DNA of 64,000 nucleotides from Voacanga thouarsii (GCA_026120185.1 JANUWF010001052.1:1240001-1304000); one strand, 5' to 3'. Counted from the first letter of the stretch, positions 34,695 through 48,016 are shown. Numbers and translations are program-made. The notes: a model not told the origin generated them from the letters alone.

Positions 34695-35974
34695 ACAGTT
34701 TTCTTGGGCAGCAAAATGGGCTGATGAACAATTTACATTCTGTACCAGTTGAATAATTTACTTTTTCAGTCATTTACATTATGTCTTATGATACTTTCTG
34801 CTAGATACTAATTTAAGCTTTTTTTCTTATATTATGCATATTTTTGATGATCTGCTAGATAATTTTTCCTAAATTTACTACTAGATAATTTCTGGTTTTT
34901 CTTTTACTCTTCTTCTGCTATGTTTATTTTTTATTGATGACAAAGGGGGAAAAAAAAGTTGGGTCTGCATGATATGATCTGTATGGTCTGCATGACTGAT
35001 GATCTGTATGTTGATATGGGAAGAAAAAGTGATACGATCTGCGTAATAAACTGATATGGCTGATATGGATTTTGATATAGGGAGAAAAGAAAACAGTTAT
35101 ATTTTGCATATATTCTACATGACTGATATTGTATGTATGAACTGAATTTTGTTATCTGAAATTGGACTGATGATGTATGACTGATTATTTGGATCTGCGA
35201 AAAAAAACTACTATGAAAATTGGAAACTGTTTTGACAACTGATTTGATTATAAACTGTTTTGGGTTATTTTTGGAAGAAAAAGACTGTTATATGTACAGT
35301 TATTGAATTTCAAGAAATTGCATGAACTGTTACGAATTACATGAACCACTTCTGGCATGAACAATTATGCATTGTTATCAAAACTGTTATGAATATCACT
35401 GATATGATTTGATTCACTGTTTACTAAAAATTTTTTGAAAACCCCTTCTATTTGTGATGTTCATTTTTAAGTTAATGGTATCATTGAGACTGGATTATGT
35501 GATAAGATCTTCGTGTATTGAGTCAGGGGGAGTTTTGGACTCAAAAATTTCGAATCCAAAACAAATGTTCTTAAGCAGTACAACTGAATTGAAAATTATT
35601 TGGACATCTAAAATGATCTTCTGAAAACACTCGTTCTATATCCTTTTCCAAAATTATTTTGGATACACCTTTTGGATGAACAAATCATAACTTTTGCTTT
35701 TCCTCCTTATGTTTAAAATATTCACATAAGCATATATTTAGGGGGAGTATCTTATCGTACATCTTATTTGTTATCTCTATCAAATCATTTTGAATATTTA
35801 TATAGAGATGAAAAGGTTTTAGAAAAGGTTTTAGGATCATTGACATATGTTTACAAATGTTTGATCATAAGATCTCTATGAGGCCTATATCTGTGAGATT
35901 ACATTTAGTTGCACCTTTTTCATTCTACATGTTCTCTCTTTACATATCATTAGTCTCATGTTTTTCATCACTCA
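34695..35974. other. Noncoding spacer between the extra ORF and 3' LTR of SIRE-like copy 1
   Basis: No gene. Between 34960 and 35420 it is full of degenerate words such as GATCTGTATG, ACTGATATG and GAACTGTTA, a low-complexity tract. Further GGGGGAGT purine tracts at about 35525 and 35740 resemble internal PPT copies. Confidence 0.6.
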
Positions 35975-35987
35975 AAAAGGGGGAGAT
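35975..35987 (+). other. Polypurine tract of SIRE-like copy 1
   Basis: AAAAAGGGGGAGAT lies immediately before the 3' LTR start TGTTAGCCC. Confidence 0.88.
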
Positions 35988-37230
35988 TGTTAGCCCTAAG
36001 GGCTTTCTTCTATGTTTTGACTATTGACAAACATTAATATAGACTAACTTGTTTAATCTATTGTGATAGGACGTGTTTTTGCCTCTATTCTTCTAAGGCA
36101 TTCAGATGAGATTTATTGACAACCTTCTTGTAATTATATTCAAGAATGAAAGATCAAAAGAATGAAGCATATGGAGTTGTATATCAAGAAGCCCTTATTA
36201 GAAGATCTTTAGACTAGGAAGTGTTATTTAAGGTATATCTATTAATTCCTATGTCTTCTTATCTCTTGATTCATGTGACTTCACCTTGAAGCTTCAAAGG
36301 AGATATTTTTCAAAGTCTTTGAAAAGTAACAGAATTTTAGATGGAACAGTTTGAATCCAAAAGGTTCATCCAGAATCTTGTAAACTGGGTTAAAAAATTT
36401 TCTATCTGGTTAGTGCCAGTATGGACTTACCTTTTGGATGCATCTTCGTTCAAAACCCGAGTCCAAAACACGAATGAGTTTAAACAGAAAATTTATAGCC
36501 GTTTCTTTATGATCGTTGGCATTCCACTTTTTGGCCCTATAAATAGCCCTTAATGCAAGGTTATATACAATATTTTTGAAACATTCATCTTAGAAACACT
36601 ATTACTCAATATTTTCAAAAATCTCCTTTTATTTAAGCTTCAAAGTGAATTCATTTTGTATCAAAGTTAAAAGTACTTGTGCTTTATATCAAAGTGAACA
36701 TCTGCTCAAGTAAGTGAACTCTTTACTGTTCTATTGATTATTCAAATCTTTGTTGTAGTGTAAGGTTGTGGTAAAACCCATTGGGGTGATCCTTATTTTG
36801 TGGTTGTTCAAGGTTGTGGAGTAAAACCTAGTGAGGTGATCATTGATGTGTTTGTGTGACTGAGAGGTTGTGGAAAACCTAGTGTGGTGATCCTCTCTTG
36901 TATGTGATTTGGTTTCATTAAGTGAGGTTAACGAAATAGGGTTGAAAATCCTTGAGTGTAGGCTTAAGGTAGTAGACGTAGATAATTGTTGATCGAACTA
37001 CTATACATCTCTTGTCTCTTTTTATTCTGTTATTCATTTACAGTTTTTGTTGTTCTTTCATTGTTTAAATTTGGATACACATCTACGAGTACTTGGATAA
37101 CTTTTTTTGCTTCCATAAAATCAGTTCAAGTATCCTTGATGATCATCATTGTTCAGGTTTAATAGTCAAATAAAAAAAAATTATTTTTGCTTGCCAAAAA
37201 CCTTATTCACCCCCCCCCTAAGGTTTTTCA
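35988..37230 (+). repeat. 3' LTR of SIRE-like copy 1
   Basis: 1,243 bp, TGTTAGCCC...AAGGTTTTTCA, with TATA box at 36538-36545 and the GTTGTGG...GGTGATCC repeats at about 36765-36900. It differs from the 5' LTR at scattered sites and keeps the C-run CACCCCCCCCCC before the end that the 5' LTR has lost. Confidence 0.93.
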
Positions 37231-38173
37231 AAGTCCATTAAGATTAAACAAATACGAAATCAATGCAATGAAACTTCTAACATCGTCATCTTAAGTCAAT
37301 TAGAAGAACTCGCATCAATAACCAATGAATTCAAGTAATCAAATATCAAAGATGATAAAGAATTGATCAAATAACTAAATTAACCCAAAATCATGAATCC
37401 CAAAATAATGTTAAATTATAATGAAAACATTGAATACATCATTATTAAAGAAAAAGAAGATAAAGAGAAAAGAAACCACTAATAGACAAGCCTCTTTCTT
37501 CTTTTTTGAAGACTCCATTTGAACAATAATCCTCCTTGGCTTGGGCGAATTTCTCCTTCAATAAGAAAATCAGAATTTCTGCTCTTTAATTCACCTCTCT
37601 TGGTTGTATCTCCTAAACCCTTGTGTTCTCTTATACTTTTATAGGCCTCTTGGATGACAATTTCATAGCTGAGGAAGTCTTGACCGAGTAGGAATAGGAA
37701 AATACCAAATTCCTTAGATAAGCCCTGATTCCGCGTATAGAATTTTCGCCCCCAGAACCTACCTGGTACTGGGTACCTTCGACCCACCTAGCACCAGTAC
37801 ACTCTGTTCTTCCTCTGTTTTGCTCTGTTTTTGGCCGTCTTATCTTTAGCAAGTGGAATGAACCCAATGCGAGGCACACTTGCCAGACCTGGCGCTAGGT
37901 CTATTTTGGAAAAATCCTTGAAGCTCTTTCCATCTCCGCTGTTGAGAAGAATGGGCCTGACACCTAGTCCACTGGCTGGGCCTAGCGCCAAGTACATTCT
38001 GGTTCTACACTTTCTGCTCAATTTTTACTTAAATTTGCACATATTTGCCAAAAACACATTTTACAAGTAAAATATCAAATAGGAAGGAATATTCCTAGTT
38101 ATTACAGCAAATGTATCTTAAAAAAAAATCTTAAATAACTAGGAAAAAAATGGTGATTTTAACCCCTATTACA

Positions 38174-39414
38174 TACCCCCACACTTGAACATTTGCTTGT
38201 TCTCAAGTAAAATACTTTTATTCAAGAAAAATTATCAAGACAATACAAGGTTTTCTTCTCATTCCAAAAGTTTCTTCATTATAGTAAAGATCATATCTTC
38301 CTTTCAAACTTTAGATACAACCCTTGTCATTTATACTCTTTGAAAACAATTTCAAACTTTTGAAACATTGGCCAAGACATCACAAAACTCTTGAAGTCAA
38401 ATTAATCAAGTACATACCTTAATCTAAGAATGTTATTTCACTTTTCAAGTAAAAACATAGATAACATGAATCACATAGGTCAAGCCATTTACCAACTCAA
38501 GTATTATAAATCTAAAAATTGCACCCTTAAGTTATGATGTGAGGAAATTACTCATTTTTTTTTCTCTCAAAGTTTTTCAATGACTTAGAGAATTGATAGC
38601 CTCAAATGCATAGATTTCTCTTCACACACCATATTGGCCCCCTTTACAGTCATCACTCATTATTTTTTTTTCATAATTCTTTTTTTTCTCTATACTCTTG
38701 CTTGTCTTTTTGCCTTCGGGATAGCCTCAAGAGAGTGGACTGAATACACTTGCTACTTCTCCCCATATTGACCTCCTTTTCAGCTAAAAGTCTTCAAAGA
38801 TCATCAATAAGAATCTTTTTTCTAATTCACACTAACAACAGTGTTGTTTTTGCTCATTGTTTTTTCTTAACTCAAATCACATCTTTCAATATTCTCTTTA
38901 ATCTTTTCTCTCAAATATCTTTTTACAACTCACATTTGTTTTATCATAACTCAAGGCTAGCAAAATTTAAACTCATACTACAAAAGTTAGCCAATAAATT
39001 CTTCCCATATTCACCATATCTTCTATATTTCAACTAGATAAGTCAAATAATATTCAAACACCAATGTATAAACAAGATTAATCAAACTTCTCAAGTCTTG
39101 ACAAATATCTTTTCCAATAAAATCAATTTTCATCAAATTCCACCTAATGAATGACAAAACTCATATCCAAGTAAGAAAAGAATTGTACCCTTGCTTAATA
39201 ATGAAACCACTGAAATTTTCGAAAAAAGTATCACAAATCACAACCTATATTCATCAAATTCATATGGAAAAGTATTTCTTCAACTTTTATTCCCCCCCAT
39301 ACTTAAACTGGACATTGTTTTCAATGGCCAAAGATAAAAGAATAAAAGTACAGCCAAGAAGACTAAGATGAAGAAAGAAGAAGAATAAAGTGAAGAGAAT
39401 ACTTCCATTACATT
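38174..39414. other. 3' noncoding region of the Athila-like element
   Basis: The minus-strand PPT (GTGTGGGGGTA) is at 38174-38184. The rest is AT-rich with no recognisable ORF and runs up to the insertion of the second 4-kb unit. The env-like gene found in some Athila elements is not visible. Confidence 0.65.
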
Positions 39415-41737
39415 GGTGTTGTAACACCCCGAAGCCTAGGCCCACCAGGGCCGGGGATGTCACCCCGTCCAAAGGACAATGGGTCTTTATAACTAGGTCA
39501 CACAAATAAAATGGCTGAAATAAAATAATACTTTAACTTAAAAAAAAATTATTACAACCCAAAACACTCCAAGAGTAAATCCATGAAACTCCAAAACAAA
39601 AACCATAAATAAAATTATCTACTCTCGTCTCCCTAAAGCAATACATAGAATTAAAAGACACATTCTCTTCTAAGGCAGATATTACTAGCTACTCGACCCC
39701 ACAGCAGGATCAACCTGAAATCATGATAAAAAGGTGATGAGACAGAAATCTCAGTAAGTCCGTGTGTGCTTTGGGTGTTCAGTGAAAACAGTTCGTGGAT
39801 GCAAAGTATGAAACTTTGATAAGAGAAACATTGGCAGGTATCAAACATTAGTCAAAAGCAAGAGTGCCGTTTTGGCTTATCTAGCCGTACATAAGTAATG
39901 AAATCAACCACTCGAAAGAAAGGGATATGGGTTACCACACGTTGGGCCCCATAACCGGTCAAAATGCCGACACTTTGTGCAGACTGACAAAAGTAGGTGA
40001 TCGGCCTACTGGGCAAGATACTCCTCCTTCTCTATACCCAAACAACAACCGGGTGTCCATTCCGGCAAAATACAGTCACTTGACCGAAAACAAACTGCTA
40101 GCTCGGACCGGCACGACTCACTGGACTGACATCTTATCCGGGAAGGACTCACCCCTCAGAGATGGCCACCTGCTGAGAGACTTATCCTAACCCTTCAAAG
40201 ACTAGTCCTAGTAGTCCACCCCTATTGAGTACTCAACGAAGTTTCCCACTTGGGATAAAATGAATGAAGCATTGCTCTTCATGAAAATAGCAATTTGAGG
40301 GTTTCCAAAGTTTTGAGAGAAATCAGTTTTGGAAAGAGTTTTAAGTTTGGAAAATCTACTCATTAGCTTTTAAATAATTTAAGTGTTGGAAATAAGAACG
40401 AATTCAACCCTCAATTGCCTTCAGATAAACGAGTGTCCATACACTCCACATTTAGCTTGCCATAAGGAAAACATTTTCACATCGATAGGTTTTATGCAGG
40501 AGCTTACCTGATTCTTGCTCACAACAACAAGGTCTCGAACAGCTGACCTAACCCCACATAGGTAAATACAAATCTTAATCAATTTCAAGTCACAAACCAC
40601 TTCCTCAATTTTAAATCAATTCAATTCACTACTACCATGATCCTAGTGTCCCAAGCTTTAAGATAAAATAATAACTAAATAGGTTTATAAGCTAAGTTTA
40701 ATTTGTTATTTAAAATAATTAATGGTTTGGGAAATAAATTCTAATAAGTTGAAAGTTTAAACCTTGTTAGGAAAGATTTAGAGTTTATTTGATCAAGAGT
40801 CATAGATGGTACTAGGTAAAATAGTGATTTAATGATAGTTTAGTTGTTAGAAAATAATTAATAGCTAAAACTAGTTGAGATTAAATTTAATAAGCCTTTC
40901 TTGGAAAATATTAAGTAAATCCTTAAGGGTTTTGATTTAGTAAATATTTTACTAATTATGAATCATTCTCATAAACCTTTAATTGATCTCTTTATTTTAA
41001 ATAATATTTATTTATTTTATTTTCTAGCAAAATTATTATTTATTTGACTAAAATATCCTTTATATATATAATAATTCCAAATCTACCCTTCCTAGGGTTT
41101 TTCGAAAATACTAGCAATATTATTTTATTGAGTATTTTATGCATAAAGTGAAAATTAGTTTTAGGGACAACTAGATCATGATTAAATTTCTATGGCCATC
41201 CTCAATCAAGAACATACACAATCCTTCAATTCATTAAATCATCCAAATCTTGCATATAAGCATAGATCTAAATTTATTAAGACATGATTTAACCTTTACT
41301 AGCATAAACATGATCATGGCTTCAATATTCTAGTCATGCATATAACTCCTATTCACCAAAGGTGACATAATCTCTAACATACTTCATCACACATACTACC
41401 TATGATATGCATCAAACTCAATTCCACATACAACCAACCAATATAATCCTTCCATGCATAAATCCCATCTCCTTCACAATCATACATGTACTCGTGCTTC
41501 AATCATCAACAACACATACTCAATCCCATCGCCATTCATCTTTTAACAACATCATCCTAGAGACATGATTCTAGAGTTTAAAAGAAGGATTGAAAGTACT
41601 TACTTGGTTGATGAATGCTTTGAAGGAGTTTAGAGTAGATCTTAACTCCTAAATGGCTAACCTTGTCCAAGGGAGATAGAGAGCAAGATTATGGGAAGAG
41701 AAGTCATCCGGCCAAAGAAGAGTGATTTCGGCCATAA

Positions 41738-41780
41738 GAGAGAGAGAGGGAGAGAGAGAGAGAGAGAGAGAAAGAAAGAG
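41738..41780. repeat. (GA)n microsatellite in giant LTR copy 2
   Basis: Interrupted GA repeats, the reverse complement of the (CT)n tract of copy 1. Confidence 0.9.
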
Positions 41781-43411
41781 AGAAGAAGAGATCATTAGCA
41801 TGATTATTCATATAGGTTCCCACTAGAGATCAAGTTTGAAGAGGATGAAGTTGATAGAGTGAATTTACCTTGAAGATGTTTTTGTTCTTCACAGAAATTT
41901 CTGCTTTTGATCCGAAGTAGCAAGATGTTTTGAGGAGTTTGATGTTAATAATGGTGTTGATGGATTCACAGCAATGAGTAGACTAAATCTGGAGATTTTC
42001 GTGAGGGTTTGAGATGGTTTGGAGGGGTATTAGGTGTTCTTGGTGTAGTGTGTGTGTTCTTGATGGTTGTAGAAAATCGAGAGAGAGAGGTAAGGAATTT
42101 GCAGCTGCCGAATTTTCTGTGGGAGATAGGGCTGGCCGATTTTCAGTAGGGTTTAGGGAGTTGTTTCTATGATTTGGAAGGGAAAGGAAAGGTTAGTTGT
42201 TACAATCCTTGAAGAATATTTTTAGGAAGTGAATTTGGAAACTAAATATTCTAAGAATATCTTGATTGTTTGGACAGCTTTGAAGTCTCCTATGGCCGAC
42301 TGATTATGTAGCTTTTCTGAGGAATTAAAGCTGGTTCAATAAGTCTTATGATGGCCGAAACTAAAGGGCACAATGATAAAGAAGAAGTCTGGTCAACTGA
42401 GCAAGATATCATGGAAGGTTGCTAAATAAGATGGCTGGAATTTTGGAAAGTAATCAAGCTAAATTGCAGGGATTTGTTGGAGAGATTTTTGGACAGCCAT
42501 TGCTGCCTTTCGTCCAGAAGCTTGTGGGAAACAATGGAGCTCTGTTAATGGTGGTTTAAGGGAGGTTTTGACAGATTAGGGCTGGTGTTTCGGCTGGAAG
42601 AAAAATAGGAAACAAAGCTGGAAATCTGGACTGCCCAGTTTTTTTTTCGCTGCACAGTAATTTTCTGGGCAGAATTTTGTCTGCCACTTCCAGCCAATTT
42701 GCAGAGAGTTTGAAGGGGAATTTCCGGGGTATTCAAGGCTGGTTTCCAGCCTTCTTCATGGAGGAAAAAAGTGGCTAAGGTGCTGCACAAAATCTGGAAG
42801 AAAACAGCTCGATTTTGAGCCTCCAATGTAGCGATTTGCCCAGAATTTTTCACTGATTTTGCTCAGTCTTTGTGCAGCCCGAAAATGGCAAAAATAATTC
42901 ATGATTCAAACTGATCTTAAGGCCATTTTCTGGCAGCATTTGGGAGGGAATGTTAGCTAAGAAGCTCGACAATTTGAAGGTATAACAAGTTGGAAAATTT
43001 CAGCTCATGCCATGAACAAAGATGAGCTAGTCTAGAGTGAGATTTCAGCAAGCTTACTAGAGGGATTTTTCCTCTCGGAATTCCCCTCAACTCTTTCATA
43101 CTTTCCAGACCATAAGAAGTCTTTTACTAAGACATTTTGATCCTAAAACATCTCAGCACTTTACTGAATTTTCTGGAAAGAAAAATGCTAGAACATCTTG
43201 ATCAAACTAAGGAGTTGAAAGTTAAGGAAAACCAAAGATCAAGGGAACAAGAATTCCCTTTGGGAATTTCGAGTAGGCAAAGGAGTGGAATGAGAATACT
43301 CCTAACATGTCTGTCCTAGGACATCATCACCACATTGATCTAGGCCCTTAAGGCCGAAACCATTCCTTCCCAAGCAAAAATAAAATTTAATCAAGTTAAA
43401 GCTTCTATGAT

Positions 43412-43466
43412 GGACTTTGAACTCAAGACCTCAAGAATAAATTCCAAAGCTCTAACCACTAAACCA
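43412..43466 (-). other. tRNA-like stretch in giant LTR copy 2
   Basis: On the minus strand, TGGTTTAGTGG (43466-43456) matches the A-box consensus and GAGTTCAAAGTCC (43424-43412) resembles a B box. It occupies the position equivalent to 22805-22865 in copy 1. Confidence 0.45.
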
Positions 43467-43869
43467 CAACGACTCTTGTTGCTATTTCCACTAGAAAAAT
43501 TATTTTCTATTCAATCCACAATCTATCTCCCTATTTTCACCTCGGGCAAAAATTACCATTTTGCCCCTCTCACACAATACTCACCAACAAGACTTCAAGA
43601 CAATAAAAATCAAATCCAAAGCACATAGAAATCATATGAAAATACATTTAATTATGAAATAAAGTATGATATGCATCCCAACCCCCTTACTCTAAGGTTG
43701 GTTTTGACTGGAGTTTCACAGGTGTACTATCATGTTGAATCTATCTCAATGAGAGATCATTATAGGAGTACCTACTAAAAGAAAAGAAAGAAAAGAAAGA
43801 AAACATAAATCTAGAAAAAGAAAATAAATTAAACAAGATGAAAAAGAAAAGAACTGAAAAGAGATAGTG

Positions 43870-45040
43870 CACTTGAAAAATAAAGAAACCAAGGTGGCTC
43901 ACGACTCATTAAAGGTAACATCGAGATTCTCCAAAGTGCCTAATTCGTCCCCTAAATATGGTTTTAATCTACTTCCATTAACTTTAACGATTTCCTTAGT
44001 TGGGTGAGAAATCATAATAACTCCAAATGGACAAACTTGATGTATCTTATATGGCCCAGACTATCGAGATTTTAACTTACTTGGGAAAAGTCAAAATCTA
44101 GAATTAAAGATTAACACCTTATCTCCTTTTTGAAACACATGGGGTGCACGAATATGTTTATCATGTCACTGTTTCATCTTATTTTTGTAAATCCTCGAAT
44201 TATGGTCGGTCATCCAACTCATTCACTTGAAGCATTCTTTCTTTTCTTGCAAGATGAAGGTCAAAATTGACAAACTTTATTGCACAATGAGCCCTATGTT
44301 CAACTTCTACCGATAGATGACATGATTTTTCATACATTAAGGATAGGGGGTGGTACCAATGGGAGTTTTAAAAATAGCCTTATAAACCCATAGAGTATCA
44401 TCTAGCTTTAAACTCCAATCCTTTCGTGTATGATTGATCACTTTTTCCATTTTTTTTTAATTCTCTATTAACCACCTCAACTTGGTCACTAGTTTGCGGA
44501 TGATAGGGAGTAGCAACCCTATGAGTAACCCCAAAATATTTGAGAACTTTATTGAGTTGGGTATTACAAAAGTGGGTTTCCCCACCACTACTGAGCACCT
44601 TAAGTACTCCAAATTGGGTGAAAAGTTTTTTTAAAAATTTGACAACAACCCGTGCATTATTAGTAGGCAAGGTTTGTGCCTCAACCCACTTTGATATATA
44701 CTCTACCACCACCAAGATGTATTTGTTGCCCAAAGAACTAGAAAATAGGCCCATGAAATCAATTCCCCAACAATAAAAAACTTCACAAGTTTGAAAAAAT
44801 TGTAATGGCATCTCATTAGATTTAGAGATGTTATCTGTACGTTGACACCTATCACAACTTTGAACAAACCTGTGAGCGTCCTTGAAGAGTGTAGGCCAAT
44901 AAAAACCAGATTAAAGTACCTTTCTTGCGGTGTTGTTGGCTTGGTAGTAGCCTCCCGTGGGTCCTTCATGACAATGTTTCAATATCTTGATGCTTTCCAC
45001 GGAATTCACACATTCAAATCATTTGATCCGCACAACACCG
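43870..45040 (-). pseudogene. Athila-like integrase, broken
   Basis: The segment at 44811-44398 carries the integrase core: [20 protein letters not shown] with the first Asp, and [16 protein letters not shown] with the final Glu. The second catalytic Asp, normally in SDGGxHF, is Ser (SSGGETHF, near 44585). The zinc-binding region lies at about 44969-44820 in another frame and is separated by stops. The C-terminal part (about 44390-43870) is only recognisable as fragments. The element cannot make integrase. Confidence 0.82.
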
Positions 45041-45043
45041 GAA

Positions 45044-45776
45044 CTAGTAGGGATCTTTCCAAAAGTAATGCTTTACCTTGGAGGGGAATTTCTTCTTTTG
45101 TTGGGCATCGAAGTAGTCCGAAAGAATTCCTGCAACCAAGTAATTAGCAAAATCCGCATACCAAAGATGTTGAGAAATCTCACCATCAATAAGTAGAAGT
45201 TGTTCATCCGGGAAGGTGTCATTGATGTCTTCCTCAGCTAATAACCTAAGGTTGGGATTCTCCAACCTAGACAAGTGATCCACAGCCAAGTTTTTCTCTC
45301 CCCTTTTTGTCTCTAATTTTCAAGTCAAATTCCTGCAACAATAAAACCCATCTTATTAATCTTGGTTTGGAATCATACTTTTTTGGTAGATACTTAAGGT
45401 CAGAATGATCCGTATGCACAATGACTTTGGACAAAACAAGATAAGAACGAAATTTATCAAAAGCAAACACTATTGCAAACAACTCTTTCTCCGTTGTGGT
45501 GTAGTTCTCTTGTGCTGCCGTAAGAGTTTTGCTTGCATAGTAAATTGGCTGAAAATATTTATTCCTCCTTTATCTAAGCACTGTGCCCACTGCATAGTCA
45601 CTTGCATCACACTTTAATTCAAAAGAAAAAGACCAATCCGGTGCAATTAAAATAGGAGAATTAATCAATTTTGTTTTAAGCACATTGAAAGCGTTGAGAC
45701 ATTTTTCATTAAAATAAAAAATAGCATCTTTTTCAAGAAAAGAAGTAAGGGGCTTAGAAATCATTGAGAAATTCAA
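45044..45776 (-). pseudogene. Athila-like RNase H and RH-INT linker
   Basis: 45776-45570 carries the RT thumb/RNase H start (FELKCDASDYAVGTVL, with the first RNase H Asp). 45482-45267 carries [31 protein letters not shown] (two halves around a central Asp) and [18 protein letters not shown]. 45289-45044 carries the ADHLSRLEN linker typical of gypsy pol. Segments lie in different frames. Confidence 0.82.
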
Positions 45777-45779
45777 GAT

Positions 45780-46818
45780 AAACCTCCAATAAAACCTGCA
45801 TGCCTAAGAAAGCTTCGAATTGCCTTCACGAAAGTCGAAGGGGGGAGTTTCTCAATTGCCTCAATTTTGGCCCTATCAAGCTCAATACCTTTCTTTGAGA
45901 TCTTGTGTCCCAATACTATACTTTCTTGTAGCATGAAGTGGTATTTTTTTCAATTAAGCATGAGGTTGGTCTCTTCACATTATTGGAGGACCTTTTCTAA
46001 ATTGGTTAGACACAAATCGAAAGAATCACCAAAAACAGAGAAATCATCCATGAATACCTCTATAATATCTCCCACAAGCCCTTCAAAAATTACTATCATA
46101 TATCGTTGGAATGTTCTGCGGCTATTGCAATGACCGAAGGGCATACGTAGATATGCAAAAGTACCAAAAGGGCATGTAGATGTAGTCTTCTCTTGATCCT
46201 CCGGTGCTATGAAAATTTGAAAGTATTCGAAAAAACCATCTAAGAAGTAATAAAATTCATGTCCGGCTAACCTTTCTAACATTTAGTCAATAAAAATGAG
46301 AGGAAAATGATCTTTTCTAATTACCTCATTCAATTTCCTATAGTCAATGCACACCTTCCAACCGATTACCAATCTCATTGGGATCAACTCATTTTTCTTA
46401 TTAGAGCTCACCGTCATTCCTCCTTCTTTGGTACCATTTGTGTTGGACTAACTCAAATACTATCAGAAATAGGGTAAATGATGCCGGAATCTAAGAGTTT
46501 AATCACGTCACCTTTTACCACATCACGCATGTTTAAGTTCATCCTACATTGGGGTTGTACTAGGGGTTTGGCTCCTTATTCCAACAAGATTTTATGAGTA
46601 CAAAAAGAAGGGCTAATTCCCTTAATATCCGTAATTTTCCATGCAATCACTCCCTTATATTTTTCCAATAGACTTACCAATTTCGTCTTTTGGTTATGAG
46701 TAAGGTCTTTGGCAATGATCATGGGAAGTTTTTCATATTTTGCCAAACATGCATATTCTAAGTGCTTGGGGAGGTCTTTTAAATCCAATTCTGGTGGTTC
46801 TTTAATGGATAACTTCAT
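45780..46818 (-). pseudogene. Athila-like reverse transcriptase, broken
   Basis: The N-terminal part (46818-46576) has the KPLIxxL-like lead-in ending in THKILLE. A stretch with several stops and a frameshift follows, including the region for the NPIRKNG-type fingers (about 46330-46440). The palm segment at 46282-45980 contains LDGFFEYFQI, TCPFGTFAYLRMPFG and the active-site FMDD at about 46054-46043. The catalytic DD is kept, but the protein is interrupted. Confidence 0.85.
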
Positions 46819-46824
46819 CCTTCC

Positions 46825-47480
46825 CTAATTGCCTTTTTCTATTTCCTTAAATTCCTCCACCTTAGGGCCCTTAATTGAGTCCTCCAAATATGTAATAGAT
46901 TGTTCCATATAATCTTGGAGAAATGATTCCTGCACAAAGTCAAAGATAGGTTCATCAGGAATATCAATCCTCAGACAAGAATCATCACAAGAACTAGGAT
47001 GTTGCATGCTTTTGTGAATTTTTATAATGACTTCTGCGTCCCCAACCCTAAGTGTTAGTTTTCCTCCATGAACATCAATTAGAGCTTTAGCAGTTGCTAA
47101 AAAAGGTCGACCTAGGATTAAATGCACTTTAGAATCTTCATCCATGTCAAGAATTATAAAATCCACAACAAATATGAATTTATCCATTTAACCAAAACTT
47201 CTTAAATTATTCCTCTAGGATATTTAATCAATCGATCCGCAAGTTGAATACTCATCCTAGTGGGCGTGGGTTTGCCTAGGCCTAGCTTTTTGAAAGTTTT
47301 ATAAGATAACAGGTTAATACTAGCACTTAGGTCAGCTAAATCATTGCAAAATGTAAGAGTACCAACAAGACAAGGAATAGAAAAACTTTCTGGATCACTT
47401 TCTTTTCGGGGCATCGTCCGTTGGTCTTGCAAGATAGCTACATATTCTTCATTTAACACCATAATGGATAATTCCTCCAA
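46825..47480 (-). pseudogene. Athila-like aspartic protease
   Basis: 47480-47202 has the Athila protease front (FSIPCLVGTLTF, then DLSASINLL, KKLGLGKPTPT, IQLADRLIKYPRGI). The active-site D-x-G-A reads D-L-S-A, so the conserved Gly is Ser. 47187-46825 continues with KFIFVVDFIILDMDED and LILGRPFLATAKALIDV, a typical flap/C-terminal ILGRPFL. One stop and a shift separate the halves. Confidence 0.85.
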
Positions 47481-48016
47481 CCTTTTTTGTTTACAAGCAT
47501 GCTTTTGAAAAATTTTGCATATTTGGGCATGTGAAATAAGGCTTCACTAAGTGGAATACTTATATGCAGCTGTTTGAAGATTTTCAAAAACTTGTCAAAT
47601 TGTGCATCTTTTCTTGCTTTGTGTGTGCAAGTAGGGTAGGGTAATGGTGGCTGAAAATTCAATTTTTTAGGCTGTTTTTCGAAAGGTTCAACAATAAGGA
47701 TTGGTTCCAGCCCATCTTCTTTGGAGGGTACCAATTCTATGCTAGGATTGGGTAGCTCATTACCACTCCTTAGTATAATAGCAGCTAAATCATGTTGTGC
47801 TTCTACCCCTACTGGTAACTTTATCACTAAATCTATTAAAAACAAAATTTGCTTTTTCATATTTCTAACTATGCTTTTAAAATTTTCTAGTGTGTCTTCT
47901 ATCTCAGAAAAATGCTTGATTACATGGGTGACAAATTTTTTCAACACCCCTTCTAAGGCAATGGAGTCGGGTGGTTGAGATGTCATTCCGTGAGATATGT
48001 TAGAATACCGTCCCAA
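47453..48016 (-). pseudogene. Athila-like Gag, C-terminal part
   Basis: About 187 codons. The end block PPLPYPTCTHKARKDAQFDKFLKIFKQLHI and the MPKYAKFFKSML block correspond to the conserved Gag/PR junction of Athila elements. The usual upstream Gag of several hundred residues is not present between this point and the primer site at 48300, so this is an internally deleted copy. Confidence 0.8.

Larger units (their letters stand above)
22371..37230 (+). mobile_element. SIRE-like Ty1/copia retrotransposon, copy 1, with extra 3' ORF
   Basis: The element has complete ends TGTTAGCCC...TTTTTCA and a perfect 5-bp target duplication AAGTC at 22366-22370 and 37231-37235, inside the Athila LTR. Order: 5' LTR (split), initiator-tRNA-Met primer site, gag with two zinc knuckles, protease, integrase, RT, RNase H, an additional ORF region (33137-34694), a 1.3-kb spacer, a PPT and the 3' LTR. 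Integrase before RT marks Ty1/copia. The extra ORF and the large size point to the SIRE (Maximus) lineage. Every coding segment is interrupted. Confidence 0.92.
21770..38173 (-). repeat. 3' LTR of the Athila-like element (split by copia insertion)
   Basis: Left part 21770-22370 and right part 37236-38173 join into about 1.54 kb starting TGATGCGTAAATTTTGGG and ending CCCCTATTACA. The first 860 bp match 48307-49172 very closely. The U3 part (about 37740-37995) has several CCTAGCGCCA/TGGCGCTAGG words. Confidence 0.85.
39420..43720 (-). mobile_element. 4.3-kb noncoding LTR-like unit (giant solo LTR), copy 2, inverted
   Basis: The ends read TGTAACACCCC...GAGTTTCACA, the reverse complement of the ends of copy 1. 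A perfect GGTGT duplication flanks it (39415-39419 and 43721-43725). Internal order is reversed relative to copy 1: the GGGGATGTCACCCCG block, the GGGCCCCATAACCGG block, the (GA)n tract and the tRNA-like stretch. No coding region. It sits in the 3' noncoding region of the Athila-like element. Confidence 0.82.

Noticed and set aside
37479..38070. Overlapping open frames on both strands around 37479-38070
   Set aside because: They lie in the LTR of the Athila-like element, where the GC-richer U3 has fewer stops by chance.
39927..40190. 87-codon open frame in giant LTR copy 2
   Set aside because: It is absent in usable form from copy 1, where the homologous block (25980-26230) is read in the other orientation with stops.
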